DNA of 64,000 nucleotides, taken from the NCBI RefSeq assembly GCF_012720115.1, contig NZ_VNWN01000002.1, positions 310,001 to 374,000 of the forward strand, in the 5' to 3' direction. Below the pieces are notes generated by a model. That model saw only the letters and a program-made list of their open reading frames with translations, was not told where the DNA came from and did no database searches. Positions 15,681-24,146 of this stretch are shown here, piece by piece. How positions within the stretch are numbered: the first letter of the stretch is position 1; each line of letters begins with the position of its first letter. The stretch is from Sneathiella chinensis (GTDB lineage: Bacteria > Pseudomonadota > Alphaproteobacteria > Sneathiellales > Sneathiellaceae). The translations under genes and the position numbers were made by a program.

Positions 15681-16881
15681 ATTCGGCTTTCAGGGTTACG
15701 CCCGTATCGGCAAGGGCCTTGATCCGGGCATCGTCATAGCCGATTTCCCGCAAAATTTCCGCACTATGCTCTGAAAGACGGGGGGCCGGCCGTGACGGCG
15801 ATGGCTGGGTTTCCGACCATGTGGCCGGATAGGCCATATCCCGCAGCCGCCCTTCTGACGGGTGATCAATCACAGAGAAAAAGCCCGTGGCTTGCAGATG
15901 CGGATCTTCCAGCAGGTCATCCGGGCTTTGCAGGCGCATGGCAGGGATATCCGCTTCGTCAAACAGGGCGATCCATTCATCCGTGGTGCGGGTTTTCATG
16001 ATGTTCGACAGATCGGCATAGATGGACGCGATGTTTTCTGTCCGCGTGGTCATGTTGAGGAACCGCGGATCAGAGGTCATGGTCTCTTCCTGCCCCAGTG
16101 CCTTGAAAAAGGCCTGCCAGTGCTTGTCCGTATAGACCATGGCGCAGACATACCCGTCCTTGGAGCGGAAAGGACGTCTGTGGGGGTTCAGCATGCGCGC
16201 ATATCCAAGCGGCCCTTCGCTGGGTTCGAAGGTAGCCCCTGCCATATGATCGGCCAAAACGAAGCTGGCCATCATCTCGAACATGGGCATGTCCAGTTTC
16301 TGGCCCTTGCCGGTTCGGGACTGATGGAACAGCGCCCCCAGAATTTGCCCCACGGCCCACAGGCCAACGCCGCGGTCGACAATGGCGGTGGGCGTATAGG
16401 CCGGGTCACTGCCGTCGGCCATATGGGACAGCCATGGAATGGAGACCGCCCCCTGTATCAGGTCGTCGAAGGCGGGCTTTTTCTCGTAAGGGCCGCCCTG
16501 ACCATAGCCATACAGCCCCGCATAGATAATGCGGGGGTTCAGTTCGGAGATCATTTCGTAGGACAGGCCAAGGCGCTCCATAACCTGCGGGCGGCGGTTA
16601 TAGACGAAGATATCCGCGTCCTTCAGCAGATCGAGAAGGGTGGCCAGTCCCTCGGGCTTTTTAAGGTCAAGCTGAATGCTGCGCTTGCTGCGGTTGCAGT
16701 TCAGGAAAATGGCCCCCATACCGGGGTTGCGAAAGGGACCGATCCCGCGAACCGGGTCTCCGCCGGGGGCTTCGACCTTGATAACGTCGGCGCCCATATC
16801 CCCCAAAATCTGGGTGGTATAGGGCCCCATCAGCATGTTGGAAAGGTCGATGACCTTCACATTTTCCAGTGGTCTGTTCAT
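15679..16881 (-). CDS. CaiB/BaiF-family CoA-transferase (class III)
   Basis: A 400-residue enzyme that moves CoA between carboxylic acids. The N-terminal KVIDLSNMLMGPYTTQILGD, followed by MGADVIKVEAPGGDPVRGIG, and the later NRSKRSIQLDLK are family hallmarks. The catalytic aspartate is expected in the PAFDDLIQG motif (about residues 137-144). It is last in a leftward gene set with an acyl-CoA dehydrogenase, an IclR regulator and an SDR, and lies tail to tail with the TRAP operon. I infer that it activates the imported acid. It is similar in length and motifs to the second CaiB gene at 61756 but clearly distinct. Confidence 0.93.
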   Translation of the reverse strand: MNRPLENVKVIDLSNMLMGPYTTQILGDMGADVIKVEAPGGDPVRGIGPFRNPGMGAIFLNCNRSKRSIQLDLKKPEGLATLLDLLKDADIFVYNRRPQVMERLGLSYEMISELNPRIIYAGLYGYGQGGPYEKKPAFDDLIQGAVSIPWLSHMADGSDPAYTPTAIVDRGVGLWAVGQILGALFHQSRTGKGQKLDMPMFEMMASFVLADHMAGATFEPSEGPLGYARMLNPHRRPFRSKDGYVCAMVYTDKHWQAFFKALGQEETMTSDPRFLNMTTRTENIASIYADLSNIMKTRTTDEWIALFDEADIPAMRLQSPDDLLEDPHLQATGFFSVIDHPSEGRLRDMAYPATWSETQPSPSRPAPRLSEHSAEILREIGYDDARIKALADTGVTLKAE

Positions 16882-16945
16882 TCAGGTTGTTCCTTTTTTT
16901 CTTGTTCTTGGAATGACAGGGGCGACCCGGAGGCCGCCCACCGGG

Positions 16946-18106
16946 TCAATAGGATTTGGGCAAATCCAGCGCATGTTCCGCCAGATAGCTGAGGATAAGT
17001 TGCGGGCTGATGGGGGCCAGACGGTGGATCAGGCTTTCTCGCAGGTATCGTTCCACATGGAATTCCTTGGCATATCCCATGCCGCCATGGGTCATGACCG
17101 CATTGGTACAGGCCTTGAAGGTGGCTTCGGCGGCCAGATACTTGGCTGCGTTTGCCTGAAGACCGCACTCCTGCCCGGAATCATACAGGCGCGCCGCCTG
17201 AAAGGCCATCAGGTTGGCCGCTTCCAGTTCGGCCCAGGATTCGGCCAGTGGATGCTGGATCGCCTGATTCATGCCGATCTGGCGGCCAAACACGACCCGG
17301 TCGCGGGCATAATCCGCGCCTTTTTTCAGGGCACAGCGCCCCAACCCGACCATGGACGCCGCAATCAGGATCCGTTCCGCGTTCAGGCCGTGCAGAAGAT
17401 AGCGAAAGCCCTTGCCTTCTTCGCCGATCAGGTGCTCTTTGGGGATCGGCAGGTCCTCAATGAACAGCTGGTTTGAATCCACGCATTTCCGGCCCATCTT
17501 CTCGATCGGCCGAATATCCACATAATCCCGGTTCAGGTCTGTATAGAACAGGGAAAGCCCGTCGATGGGTCGTTCGGTATCATTTTGGGTGCGGGCGATC
17601 AGCAGCATCTTGTTGGATCTGAGCGCGGTTGAGGTCCAGACCTTTTCGCCGTTGGCAATATAGTGGCTGCCATCCCAGACGGCGCGGGTTTTCAGGCGGG
17701 TCGTATCAAGGCCGGTATTGGGTTCGGTAACCGCGAAACAGGCCACATCCTCGCGCCGGATGACCCGCGGAAGCCATTCTTTCTTCTGTTCGTCCGTGCC
17801 GAAAACCACCACCGGGTTCAGCCCGAAAATGCCGATGATCAGGGCGGCGAAGCCTGCGTTTCCTGCGCCGGATTCGGTAATGGCCTGCGCCATCACGGCG
17901 GCGTCGGCAATGCCAAGGCCGCTGCCCCCATATTCCTCGGGCATGGCGATGCCCATGAAGCCCTCGCTGACAATTGCCTGACAGAATTCTTCGGGGAACT
18001 GCCCGTCGGTGTCCCGATCAAGCCAGTATTGGTCGTCAAACCGGGAACAAAGCCTCAGGACGCTGTCCCGGATCTGCTGTTGTTCTTCCGTAAGATGCAT
18101 GTTCAT
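16946..18106 (-). CDS. Acyl-CoA dehydrogenase
   Basis: A 386-residue flavoenzyme that forms an alpha,beta double bond in a CoA thioester. CFAVTEPNTGLDTTRLKT (about 123-140) and NGEKVWTS are FAD- and substrate-contact motifs. GGMGYAKEFHVERYLRES is the C-terminal signature. The usual catalytic YEG near the C-terminus is missing: the region reads IHRLAPISPQ. Instead a glutamate (E244 in LNAERILIA) stands at the place used by isovaleryl- and long-chain-type enzymes, so it is probably active with a branched or unusual substrate. GGAGGA lies 7 bases before the ATG. It probably acts directly after the adjacent CaiB enzyme. Confidence 0.93.
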   Translation of the reverse strand: MNMHLTEEQQQIRDSVLRLCSRFDDQYWLDRDTDGQFPEEFCQAIVSEGFMGIAMPEEYGGSGLGIADAAVMAQAITESGAGNAGFAALIIGIFGLNPVVVFGTDEQKKEWLPRVIRREDVACFAVTEPNTGLDTTRLKTRAVWDGSHYIANGEKVWTSTALRSNKMLLIARTQNDTERPIDGLSLFYTDLNRDYVDIRPIEKMGRKCVDSNQLFIEDLPIPKEHLIGEEGKGFRYLLHGLNAERILIAASMVGLGRCALKKGADYARDRVVFGRQIGMNQAIQHPLAESWAELEAANLMAFQAARLYDSGQECGLQANAAKYLAAEATFKACTNAVMTHGGMGYAKEFHVERYLRESLIHRLAPISPQLILSYLAEHALDLPKSY

Positions 18107-18202
18107 TCTGGTGTCCTCCCACCTTTTTGTCTGTTTTTTTTATGGTTCGACTGAAGGACACCCGGAGCCGGTCAGCGACCGGACAGAAACATGATACTCA
18201 GG

Positions 18203-19060
18203 TTAGGGCCGGTTCCCCGGCTTTTGGGGGGCAGGCAACCCGCCTGCCAGAAGGGTGCATTCAGTCGCGGCTTTTACCAGGTACTTTTCATGTATTTTCA
18301 CATTGGCAATGAACCGTTCCGTTGGCCCGGCCACCGCAAGGGCGCCGATAACCGTTCCGTCTGACGACAGGATCGGGGCCGCGATGCCACTGGCGCCGAT
18401 GAACAGTTCATCCTGTGTATGCGCGATCCCTTCATCGCGAATGCGCTTCAATTCCTGCTCAAGCGCGGCCCTGTCCGTCAGGGTATTGTCCGTGTGTTGC
18501 CGAAGCAGGGTCTTTTCAAGATAGGCTTGCCTCTGGTCTGCCGGGAAATGGGCCAGCAGAACCTTGCCAAGGGCCGTGCAGTAAAGTTCGCGGCGTTCGC
18601 CAACCGTCACGGCATAGCGGATCGGGTTGCTGCTTTCCACCTTGGCCACATAGTTGACCAGATCCCCTTCCTGATCGAGCACGGCAAACACGGCGGTTTC
18701 CCCCGTTTGCTCCACCAGTTCCTCCATCACCGGCTTTAACAGGGTGACAAGTTCCCGCCCGGAAACGGTTTTCATGGCAAGGGCGATGAAGCGCGGACCA
18801 ACAAAATACCGCCCCGCTTCGTTGCGGATCAGGCAGCGTTCGGCGACAAGCCCGGCCAGCAGGCCCACAAGACTGGTCTTGGGGGCACCGGTGGTCGATG
18901 CCAGTTCGGACAGGGTCGCCCCGGCCCGGGAGCTGGACAGCACCTCAAGGATCGAAAAGATTCGGCCAACGGATTGTGGTCCGCTTCTTGCCGTCTGACC
19001 CTTGTCGGTTTCTTTGTCGCTACGCATTGTGTTGTTCATTCCCATTTTCCCGCCTGCCAT
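18203..19060 (-). CDS. IclR-family transcriptional regulator
   Basis: A 285-residue regulator with an N-terminal winged HTH (about 25-90, containing ATLSELASTTGAPKTSLVGL) and a C-terminal IclR effector domain (YCTALGKVLLAHFPADQR and the later SSDGTVIGALAVAGPTERF). Start alternatives at the Met codons 6 and 8 residues further in are possible. It lies inside the catabolic set of the first TRAP cluster, so it very likely controls both that set and the TRAP operon. The shared 39-bp element upstream of dctP and of the SDR gene is the best candidate binding site. Confidence 0.92.
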   Translation of the reverse strand: MAGGKMGMNNTMRSDKETDKGQTARSGPQSVGRIFSILEVLSSSRAGATLSELASTTGAPKTSLVGLLAGLVAERCLIRNEAGRYFVGPRFIALAMKTVSGRELVTLLKPVMEELVEQTGETAVFAVLDQEGDLVNYVAKVESSNPIRYAVTVGERRELYCTALGKVLLAHFPADQRQAYLEKTLLRQHTDNTLTDRAALEQELKRIRDEGIAHTQDELFIGASGIAAPILSSDGTVIGALAVAGPTERFIANVKIHEKYLVKAATECTLLAGGLPAPQKPGNRP

Positions 19061-19230
19061 TAATCGTCAATTCCGCTTTGCTGACAGCGTCGGCATCCCT
19101 TTTCTGCCGGTTCTGTCCTCCCCTTGAAGCGGAGCGCCTGTACTTTGATTCCAGTGGGGGCGCCTGTCAATGAGGCGTCCCCATCAAATCCGGAAAAGCG
19201 GGCGTGACGGCAGGGTCTGCCCGTATCCGC

Positions 19231-20004
19231 CTATACGCCGATGGTGTATCCACCGTTCACGGACAGATGCTGACCGGTGATGTAGCTGGCCGCGTTGGAC
19301 AGCAGGAAGCAAACCGGCTGAGAGACCTCTTCCGGGGTGGCAAAGCGTTTCATGGGCACCTGCGCCATGACGCCATCGCGGAACTTGTCAGAGCGGATGG
19401 TTTCCGTCATTTCCGTTTCCACCACGCCGAAGCAGACGGTGTTCACGCGGATCTGTTTGGCGGACCATTCACGGGCGGCGCTCATGGTCAGGCCCATGAC
19501 GCCGGACTTGGCCGCGCCATAGTTGATCTGGCCAATGGTGCCGCGACGACCGGCATCGGATGAAATATTGACGATGGAGGCGGGGGATGTGTCGCCATCC
19601 TCGGCCCGCTCGTTCATGTGCCGGCCAACAGCCTGCAGGCAATAGAACACACCGGACAGGTTGACGTCGATCACCTGCTGCCATGTTTCGATCGGCATCT
19701 TGACGGCCATGGCGGCGCGCACGATACCGGCATTATTGACCAGACCGTGTACGGCGCCATTGTTGCGAACCGTCTCGTCAACCATACGCTGGACAAATCC
19801 CGGATCAGCAACGGACCCCACATGGACTTCCGTCTTGTCGGCGCCCAGACTTTCTGAAAGACGGGCCAGCTTGTCTTCCTGCAGGTCGACAAGAATGGCC
19901 TTGCCGCCCAGATCCACGACCAGACGGGAAACGGCTTCGCCAATCCCCTGACCGGCACCGGTTACAATAATATTCTGACCCTCAAGGCTCATTGGGTTAA
20001 TCAT
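19231..20004 (-). CDS. Short-chain dehydrogenase/reductase
   Basis: A 257-residue SDR with the nucleotide motif TGAGQGIG (15-22), NNAG at 90-93, and the catalytic Ser148/149, Tyr162 and Lys166 (INYGAAK). An aspartate at the end of the second strand (VDL, residue 40) favours NAD over NADP. The ATG at 20004 is preceded by AGGAG at 6 bases. It is first in the leftward set (SDR, IclR, acyl-CoA dehydrogenase, CaiB). A 3-hydroxyacyl-CoA dehydrogenase role would fit downstream of the acyl-CoA dehydrogenase, but no hydratase is visible in the cluster, so the substrate is open. Confidence 0.92.
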   Translation of the reverse strand: MINPMSLEGQNIIVTGAGQGIGEAVSRLVVDLGGKAILVDLQEDKLARLSESLGADKTEVHVGSVADPGFVQRMVDETVRNNGAVHGLVNNAGIVRAAMAVKMPIETWQQVIDVNLSGVFYCLQAVGRHMNERAEDGDTSPASIVNISSDAGRRGTIGQINYGAAKSGVMGLTMSAAREWSAKQIRVNTVCFGVVETEMTETIRSDKFRDGVMAQVPMKRFATPEEVSQPVCFLLSNAASYITGQHLSVNGGYTIGV

Positions 20005-20067
20005 GGCTTCTCCTTTTGTTGCTTGCCTGCCTGACTTGGAGGGACAGACAGGGCGTCCACTTTTTAA

Positions 20068-20106
20068 TGTTCGAAAAACCGAATGGTGTACGTAAATAAA
20101 TACAAT
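20068..20106 (+). promoter_or_regulatory. 39-bp element shared with the TRAP promoter region (copy 2)
   Basis: It shares 29 of 39 positions with 12527-12565, including the identical first 12 bases, the central TACGTAAA and the terminal ACAAT. It lies 64 bases upstream of the leftward SDR start codon. Both copies read the same way on the + strand although the genes point in opposite directions, which suits a dyad operator rather than a core promoter. Confidence 0.55.
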
Positions 20107-20171
20107 CCTTGGGGAGGGCGGTCAACAGGTTTCTCAGGGGTCTGTGAGGTGATTTTCCCGCCGGGTGCCCC

Positions 20172-20864
20172 TTAAGGGGTGGGGACAATCCGGCCATCGA
20201 CCAGATGGATATTGCGGTCGGCATGGGCGGCAAGGGCCGGGTCGTGGGTGACCATGATAACACTGGTATTACCGGCATCCACCAGACTTCGCAGAATATC
20301 CTGAACAACCTCGCTGTTCTTGGTGTCCAGATTGCCGGTGGGCTCGTCTGCCAGAATGACTTCCGGCTCGTTGGCAAGGGCGCGGGCGACGGCGACGCGC
20401 TGGCGCTGTCCGCCAGACAGTTGCGACGGATATTTGTCCAGATGATCGGCAAGCCCGATGCTGCCAAGCAGGCTTTCCGCCCTCTCTGTTCGTTGACGGA
20501 GGGAGAGGACCCCCAGCTTGTGCATGGGAACCATGACATTTTCCCGGACCGTGAATTCGGCCAGCAGAAAATGGAACTGGAAGACAAATCCCAGTTTTCG
20601 AAGTCTGAGGTCGCACAGGGCCACATCGGACAAGGGGCCGGTGGGCTGTCCGTTGACCAGAACCTCCCCCTTGGTGGGGCGGTCCAGCAGGCCGAGAAGA
20701 TACAGCAGGGAGGATTTCCCGGAACCGGACGGACCGGTGACCGAGACGAACTCTCCCGCCTGGACGGTCAGGGAGATGTCTTTGACAAGGGTGACCGGCA
20801 CCTCAAGGGGAAGAATGCGGGTGACCTCCCGTGTTTCAATTAGCGGCGGGCGAGAGGCGGTCAT
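20172..20864 (-). CDS. ABC exporter ATPase (LolD/MacB type)
   Basis: A 230-residue ATPase with Walker A GPSGSGKS, signature LSGGQRQR and Walker [13 protein letters not shown], the last being characteristic of the LolD/MacB/FtsE group that drives mechanotransmission rather than direct transport. I start it at the ATG at 20864, which overlaps the permease stop codon as ATGA; an upstream extension would lie entirely within the permease gene. With the FtsX-like permease and the HlyD-like adaptor it makes a three-gene tripartite exporter, read adaptor, permease, ATPase. Confidence 0.93.
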   Translation of the reverse strand: MTASRPPLIETREVTRILPLEVPVTLVKDISLTVQAGEFVSVTGPSGSGKSSLLYLLGLLDRPTKGEVLVNGQPTGPLSDVALCDLRLRKLGFVFQFHFLLAEFTVRENVMVPMHKLGVLSLRQRTERAESLLGSIGLADHLDKYPSQLSGGQRQRVAVARALANEPEVILADEPTGNLDTKNSEVVQDILRSLVDAGNTSVIMVTHDPALAAHADRNIHLVDGRIVPTP

Positions 20865-22123
20865 CCGGCCCCTCCGCGAATGATATCGACAGGTTTGAGG
20901 GCGGCTGCGCGGCGGGCGGGCATCCATGCGGCGAAGGCCGCGGCCAGCAGGCAGGCCGCGCCGCCGGTCAGGTAATGGATCGGGTCATACACGATGAACA
21001 GATACTGGGTGGCGATGATGGCTTCCATGTCGATGCGGATGGCGCCCAGCCCGCGGGACATGGCATAGCCAAGCCCCCAGCCAAGTATCATGCCCACAAG
21101 GCCGATGATCATGCCCTGTATCAGGAAAACCCGCTGGATATCAGCCGGGGTGAAGCCCATGGATTTCAGAATGGCGATATCGCGGACCTTTTCATTGATC
21201 AGGGTCGAGATAATATTGAAGATGCCGAAACAGGCGACCAGAAGAATGGCACTGCTGGTGGCGTAGCGGACAATATCCTGCACGATAAAGACCGAGATGA
21301 TCCCCTCGTTCGCCTCCTGCCAGGAAACGGTCTTGTAGCCAAAGCGGTTTTCCAGTTGCCGGGCGATCTCGACGGCATTGTCGGGGATGTCCAGCGAGAA
21401 GCGGATGGCGTTGATCACATTCGGCCGGTTTTGCAGGATCTGGGCGTCTTTCAGCAGGGCATAGGAAACGGTCTTGTCCAGATCGACGATGCCGGTGTGG
21501 AAAATGCCCACGACCTTCAGGACCTTGACGGTGCCAGAGACAGAAATGGCCGTCACCCGGTCGCCAAGATCGGCGTTCAGTTCGTCCGCCAGTTCGCTGC
21601 CCAGAATGACACTTCCCGAATAGGCCTGCAGGTCGTCCAGCGTGCCCTTCACCATATCCCGCGCCAGTTTTGTGACCTGCTTTTCCCGTTCGGGATCAAT
21701 GCCGACAAGGGTTGCCGCCAGATCCTTGAGGCCATACCGGAAGACAACCTGCCCCTCCAGTGTGGGGGCTGTCTTCAGTCCCGGCATCCGCGAGGTGGTC
21801 CGCACGATCCTGTCGGCGTTCTTGATGCCGCGGATTTCCTCTTTCGGTTTGATGCTGGACAGGGAAATGGCCCCCTCTGCCCGGTTATACAGATGGTCCA
21901 GTGGCTGGACCGGGCGGGCGCGATATTCGTCCTTCATCTCGATATGGGGGGAAACATCAATGATTTTCTGGATGAAGTAGCCTTGAAACCCTTCCATCAT
22001 GGCGGTCATGGCAATGTAAAACGCGACCCCGAGCGCCACCCCCAGCGTGGCAGTGATCGTGGGTTTCAGGCGGCCTGTCAGATGGGTGAGCGCGATATTC
22101 AGGGACAGGTTGCCGGTTCGCAT
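20861..22123 (-). CDS. FtsX/MacB-type ABC exporter permease
   Basis: A 420-residue membrane protein with an N-terminal segment (TATLGVALGVAFYIAMTAMM), a large periplasmic domain (about 45-285) and three C-terminal membrane segments. The C-terminal region contains ILKSMGFTPADIQRVFLIQG, the coupling-helix signature of FtsX-like permeases. The periplasmic part has the MacB-type sequence SVILGSELADELNADLGDRV. Start and stop codons overlap those of its neighbours (1 base with the adaptor, 4 with the ATPase), which indicates strict co-translation. The exported substrate cannot be told from sequence; lipid, peptide or siderophore export are known for relatives. Confidence 0.92.
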   Translation of the reverse strand: MRTGNLSLNIALTHLTGRLKPTITATLGVALGVAFYIAMTAMMEGFQGYFIQKIIDVSPHIEMKDEYRARPVQPLDHLYNRAEGAISLSSIKPKEEIRGIKNADRIVRTTSRMPGLKTAPTLEGQVVFRYGLKDLAATLVGIDPEREKQVTKLARDMVKGTLDDLQAYSGSVILGSELADELNADLGDRVTAISVSGTVKVLKVVGIFHTGIVDLDKTVSYALLKDAQILQNRPNVINAIRFSLDIPDNAVEIARQLENRFGYKTVSWQEANEGIISVFIVQDIVRYATSSAILLVACFGIFNIISTLINEKVRDIAILKSMGFTPADIQRVFLIQGMIIGLVGMILGWGLGYAMSRGLGAIRIDMEAIIATQYLFIVYDPIHYLTGGAACLLAAAFAAWMPARRAAALKPVDIIRGGAG

Positions 22124-23145
22124 TATCGCTGCCTCCGGATTTCCTGACCGTCTTCAAGGGCACCAAACGGCGGCAGCAGAACCGGGTCGCCCTCTGACAG
22201 GCCGCTGCTGATTTCCACAAATTGTTCACCCCGGATACCGGTGGTGACCGGGGCTTTTCGGGCCCGCGTCTTTTCATCCTGCTGTCCGACCGTCCAGACG
22301 GCCCCGCCTTCCAGCAACGCGTCGACCGGGATCAACAGGGCCTGTCCGTTTTCGCGGACGATGGTGTTGGTTTCCACTGTCATGCCGATCATGAGCGGGA
22401 TGGTGTCTGGCAAGGACACATACATGCGGTAGCTTTTGGTTAGCGGGTCGCCCTTGGGACTGATCCAGCGAACGGACCCTTTCATGACCTTGCCGGGGAA
22501 GGCATCGGCAGTGATCAGGACCGTCTGGCCGGGAGTGATCTTCGGGATATCCTCTTCGTCCACCTCGGCCTCAAGGCGGAGGGAGCCGGGCAGGCCCACC
22601 CAGAACAGGGCGGTGCCGGCCTGTTTTACTTCGCCCAGTTCCACATCCCGCCACAGGACGGTGCCATCCATGGGCGCGGTCAGGGCAAGCTGGCGGATTT
22701 TTTCCCGGTACAGGCTGACGCGGGCCTTGGCGCGGGCCAGATCGGTTTCGCGGATGTCGTGCTGCTCCTCTGATTCAAAGCCTTTCTTCAGCAGGGTTTC
22801 CAGCCGCTGCAGGGTTTTTTCGTAAAACTCCACCAAGGCCTCAGCCTCGGCCAGTTGGGCCCGCAGGTCCGCATCATCAATACGGGCAAGAACCTGCCCC
22901 TTGCGGACGGTCTCGCCTTCCTGAACGTTGATTTCCACAATACGTCCGGTGGTGATGGGGGCAATCTTGGCCCATTCCACCGGCTCGACAACAGCGGTGG
23001 CATAAACAGCCTCGACGGCGGGGCCAAGATGGGCCGGGGCCGTTCGATAGGCCGGGGGCAGGGCATTCCACCACAGCAGACCGCCGCCCGTTGCCAGCGC
23101 CGCCACGATCAGAAGGGATGTCAAAAAGGTTTTCTTGCCTGCCAC
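22123..23145 (-). CDS. HlyD/MacA-type periplasmic adaptor
   Basis: A 340-residue membrane-fusion protein: one N-terminal membrane anchor (FLTSLLIVAALATGGGLLWW), a lipoyl/barrel-sandwich half (GRIVEINVQEGETVRKGQVL), a short helical hairpin (about 100-165), the second lipoyl half ending TAPMDGTVLWRDVELGEVKQ, and a beta-barrel domain. The start codon is GTG. It is the first gene of the exporter operon and links the inner-membrane pump to an outer-membrane channel not encoded here. Confidence 0.92.
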   Translation of the reverse strand: MAGKKTFLTSLLIVAALATGGGLLWWNALPPAYRTAPAHLGPAVEAVYATAVVEPVEWAKIAPITTGRIVEINVQEGETVRKGQVLARIDDADLRAQLAEAEALVEFYEKTLQRLETLLKKGFESEEQHDIRETDLARAKARVSLYREKIRQLALTAPMDGTVLWRDVELGEVKQAGTALFWVGLPGSLRLEAEVDEEDIPKITPGQTVLITADAFPGKVMKGSVRWISPKGDPLTKSYRMYVSLPDTIPLMIGMTVETNTIVRENGQALLIPVDALLEGGAVWTVGQQDEKTRARKAPVTTGIRGEQFVEISSGLSEGDPVLLPPFGALEDGQEIRRQR

Positions 23146-23243
23146 GTTCCCCTTGCCCTTTCAAACCTCGCCAGAAACAACCCTAAACCATAAAAGATTG
23201 ATATAGAAAATTTTAATGCAAGGGGCGCGGCGGGCGGAAAGGA

Positions 23244-24146
23244 TCAGCGGGGTCCTGTTTTCTCGTTGATCAGGGCGTCTGCCAGCAGCGGGGCAAGGGG
23301 CAGGGCGTTGCTGGGGGCGGGAACACTGTCGGTGGAGCGAAGGCGGGCGATGCCGTCCTTTTGCAATTTGTCCCGAACCGCACTGTCTCCCAGATCGTGA
23401 ACGACGATCACCTCCACCTTTCTGGCACCCGCCTTCAGGACGGCATTGGCGCACCGGGAAAGGGTTCCGCCACTGGACAGGATATCATCGATCAGGATGG
23501 CGTGGACGTTGTGCAGTGGCGGTGTTTCGGGCAGGGAAACGGCCACATCCCGATCATTGAACCGTTGCTTGGTGGCAACCGTAAAGGGAAGGCCCGCCCG
23601 GTCGGCGATGGCCCGGACCCATTGTTCGGATTCGCTGTCCGGTCCGACCAGTATTCGCGGCCCGGATGCCGGTTCCGCTGCCAGCAGGTCGGCGATCAGC
23701 GGCGCGGCGCCAAGGGCGTCGGTCTCGCAGTCAGGAAAGATTTCCCGCAGCGAATGGATGCGGTGCAGGTGGGGGTCGACCGTGACAATGCGGTCAAAAA
23801 AGCCGGACAGAATGCCCGCCATCAGGCGCTGGCTAACGGCGTCACCAGCCTCGAAGGCGGTATCCTGCCGCATATAGCAGAGATAGGGCGCGACCAGCAC
23901 AATCCGGTCCGCGCCATTTTCCTTCAGGGCCCCGGCGGCGAACAGGGTCTGGATCAGCTTTTCGTTGGGACGATCCAGTGACACGAACAACAGCGCCGTG
24001 CCTGTGACCGGGTGGATCCGCACCCGGCTTTCCCCGTCCGGGAAGGTATGGATATGGATGGGATGGCAGGGCACGTCCAGATGCGCAGCCAGTTGCCGGG
24101 CGGGGGCCTCGCTTGCAGGGTGGAAATGCAGGCTGACCGGGGTCAC
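23244..24146 (-). CDS. Ribose-phosphate pyrophosphokinase (PRPP synthetase) homologue
   Basis: A 300-residue protein with both phosphoribosyl folds. Recognisable sites are [10 protein letters not shown] (35-44), [12 protein letters not shown] (87-98), the catalytic-loop histidine region DPHLHR (124-129), the KQR loop (193-195) and the PRPP loop [11 protein letters not shown] (220-230). It is shorter than housekeeping Prs (about 315 residues), and several loops differ (for instance YMRQDT for YARQDR), which resembles the divergent archaeal-like class. Its start overlaps the stop of the AMP-phosphorylase-like gene by 4 bases. I infer a dedicated partner of that enzyme rather than the cell's main PRPP synthetase. 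Confidence 0.85.
   Translation of the reverse strand: MTPVSLHFHPASEAPARQLAAHLDVPCHPIHIHTFPDGESRVRIHPVTGTALLFVSLDRPNEKLIQTLFAAGALKENGADRIVLVAPYLCYMRQDTAFEAGDAVSQRLMAGILSGFFDRIVTVDPHLHRIHSLREIFPDCETDALGAAPLIADLLAAEPASGPRILVGPDSESEQWVRAIADRAGLPFTVATKQRFNDRDVAVSLPETPPLHNVHAILIDDILSSGGTLSRCANAVLKAGARKVEVIVVHDLGDSAVRDKLQKDGIARLRSTDSVPAPSNALPLAPLLADALINEKTGPR

Noticed and set aside
18168-18182. CCGGTC-AGC-GACCGG hairpin between the IclR and acyl-CoA dehydrogenase genes
   Set aside because: Short stem with a 3-base loop and no T-run in either direction; could arise by chance in GC-rich DNA.
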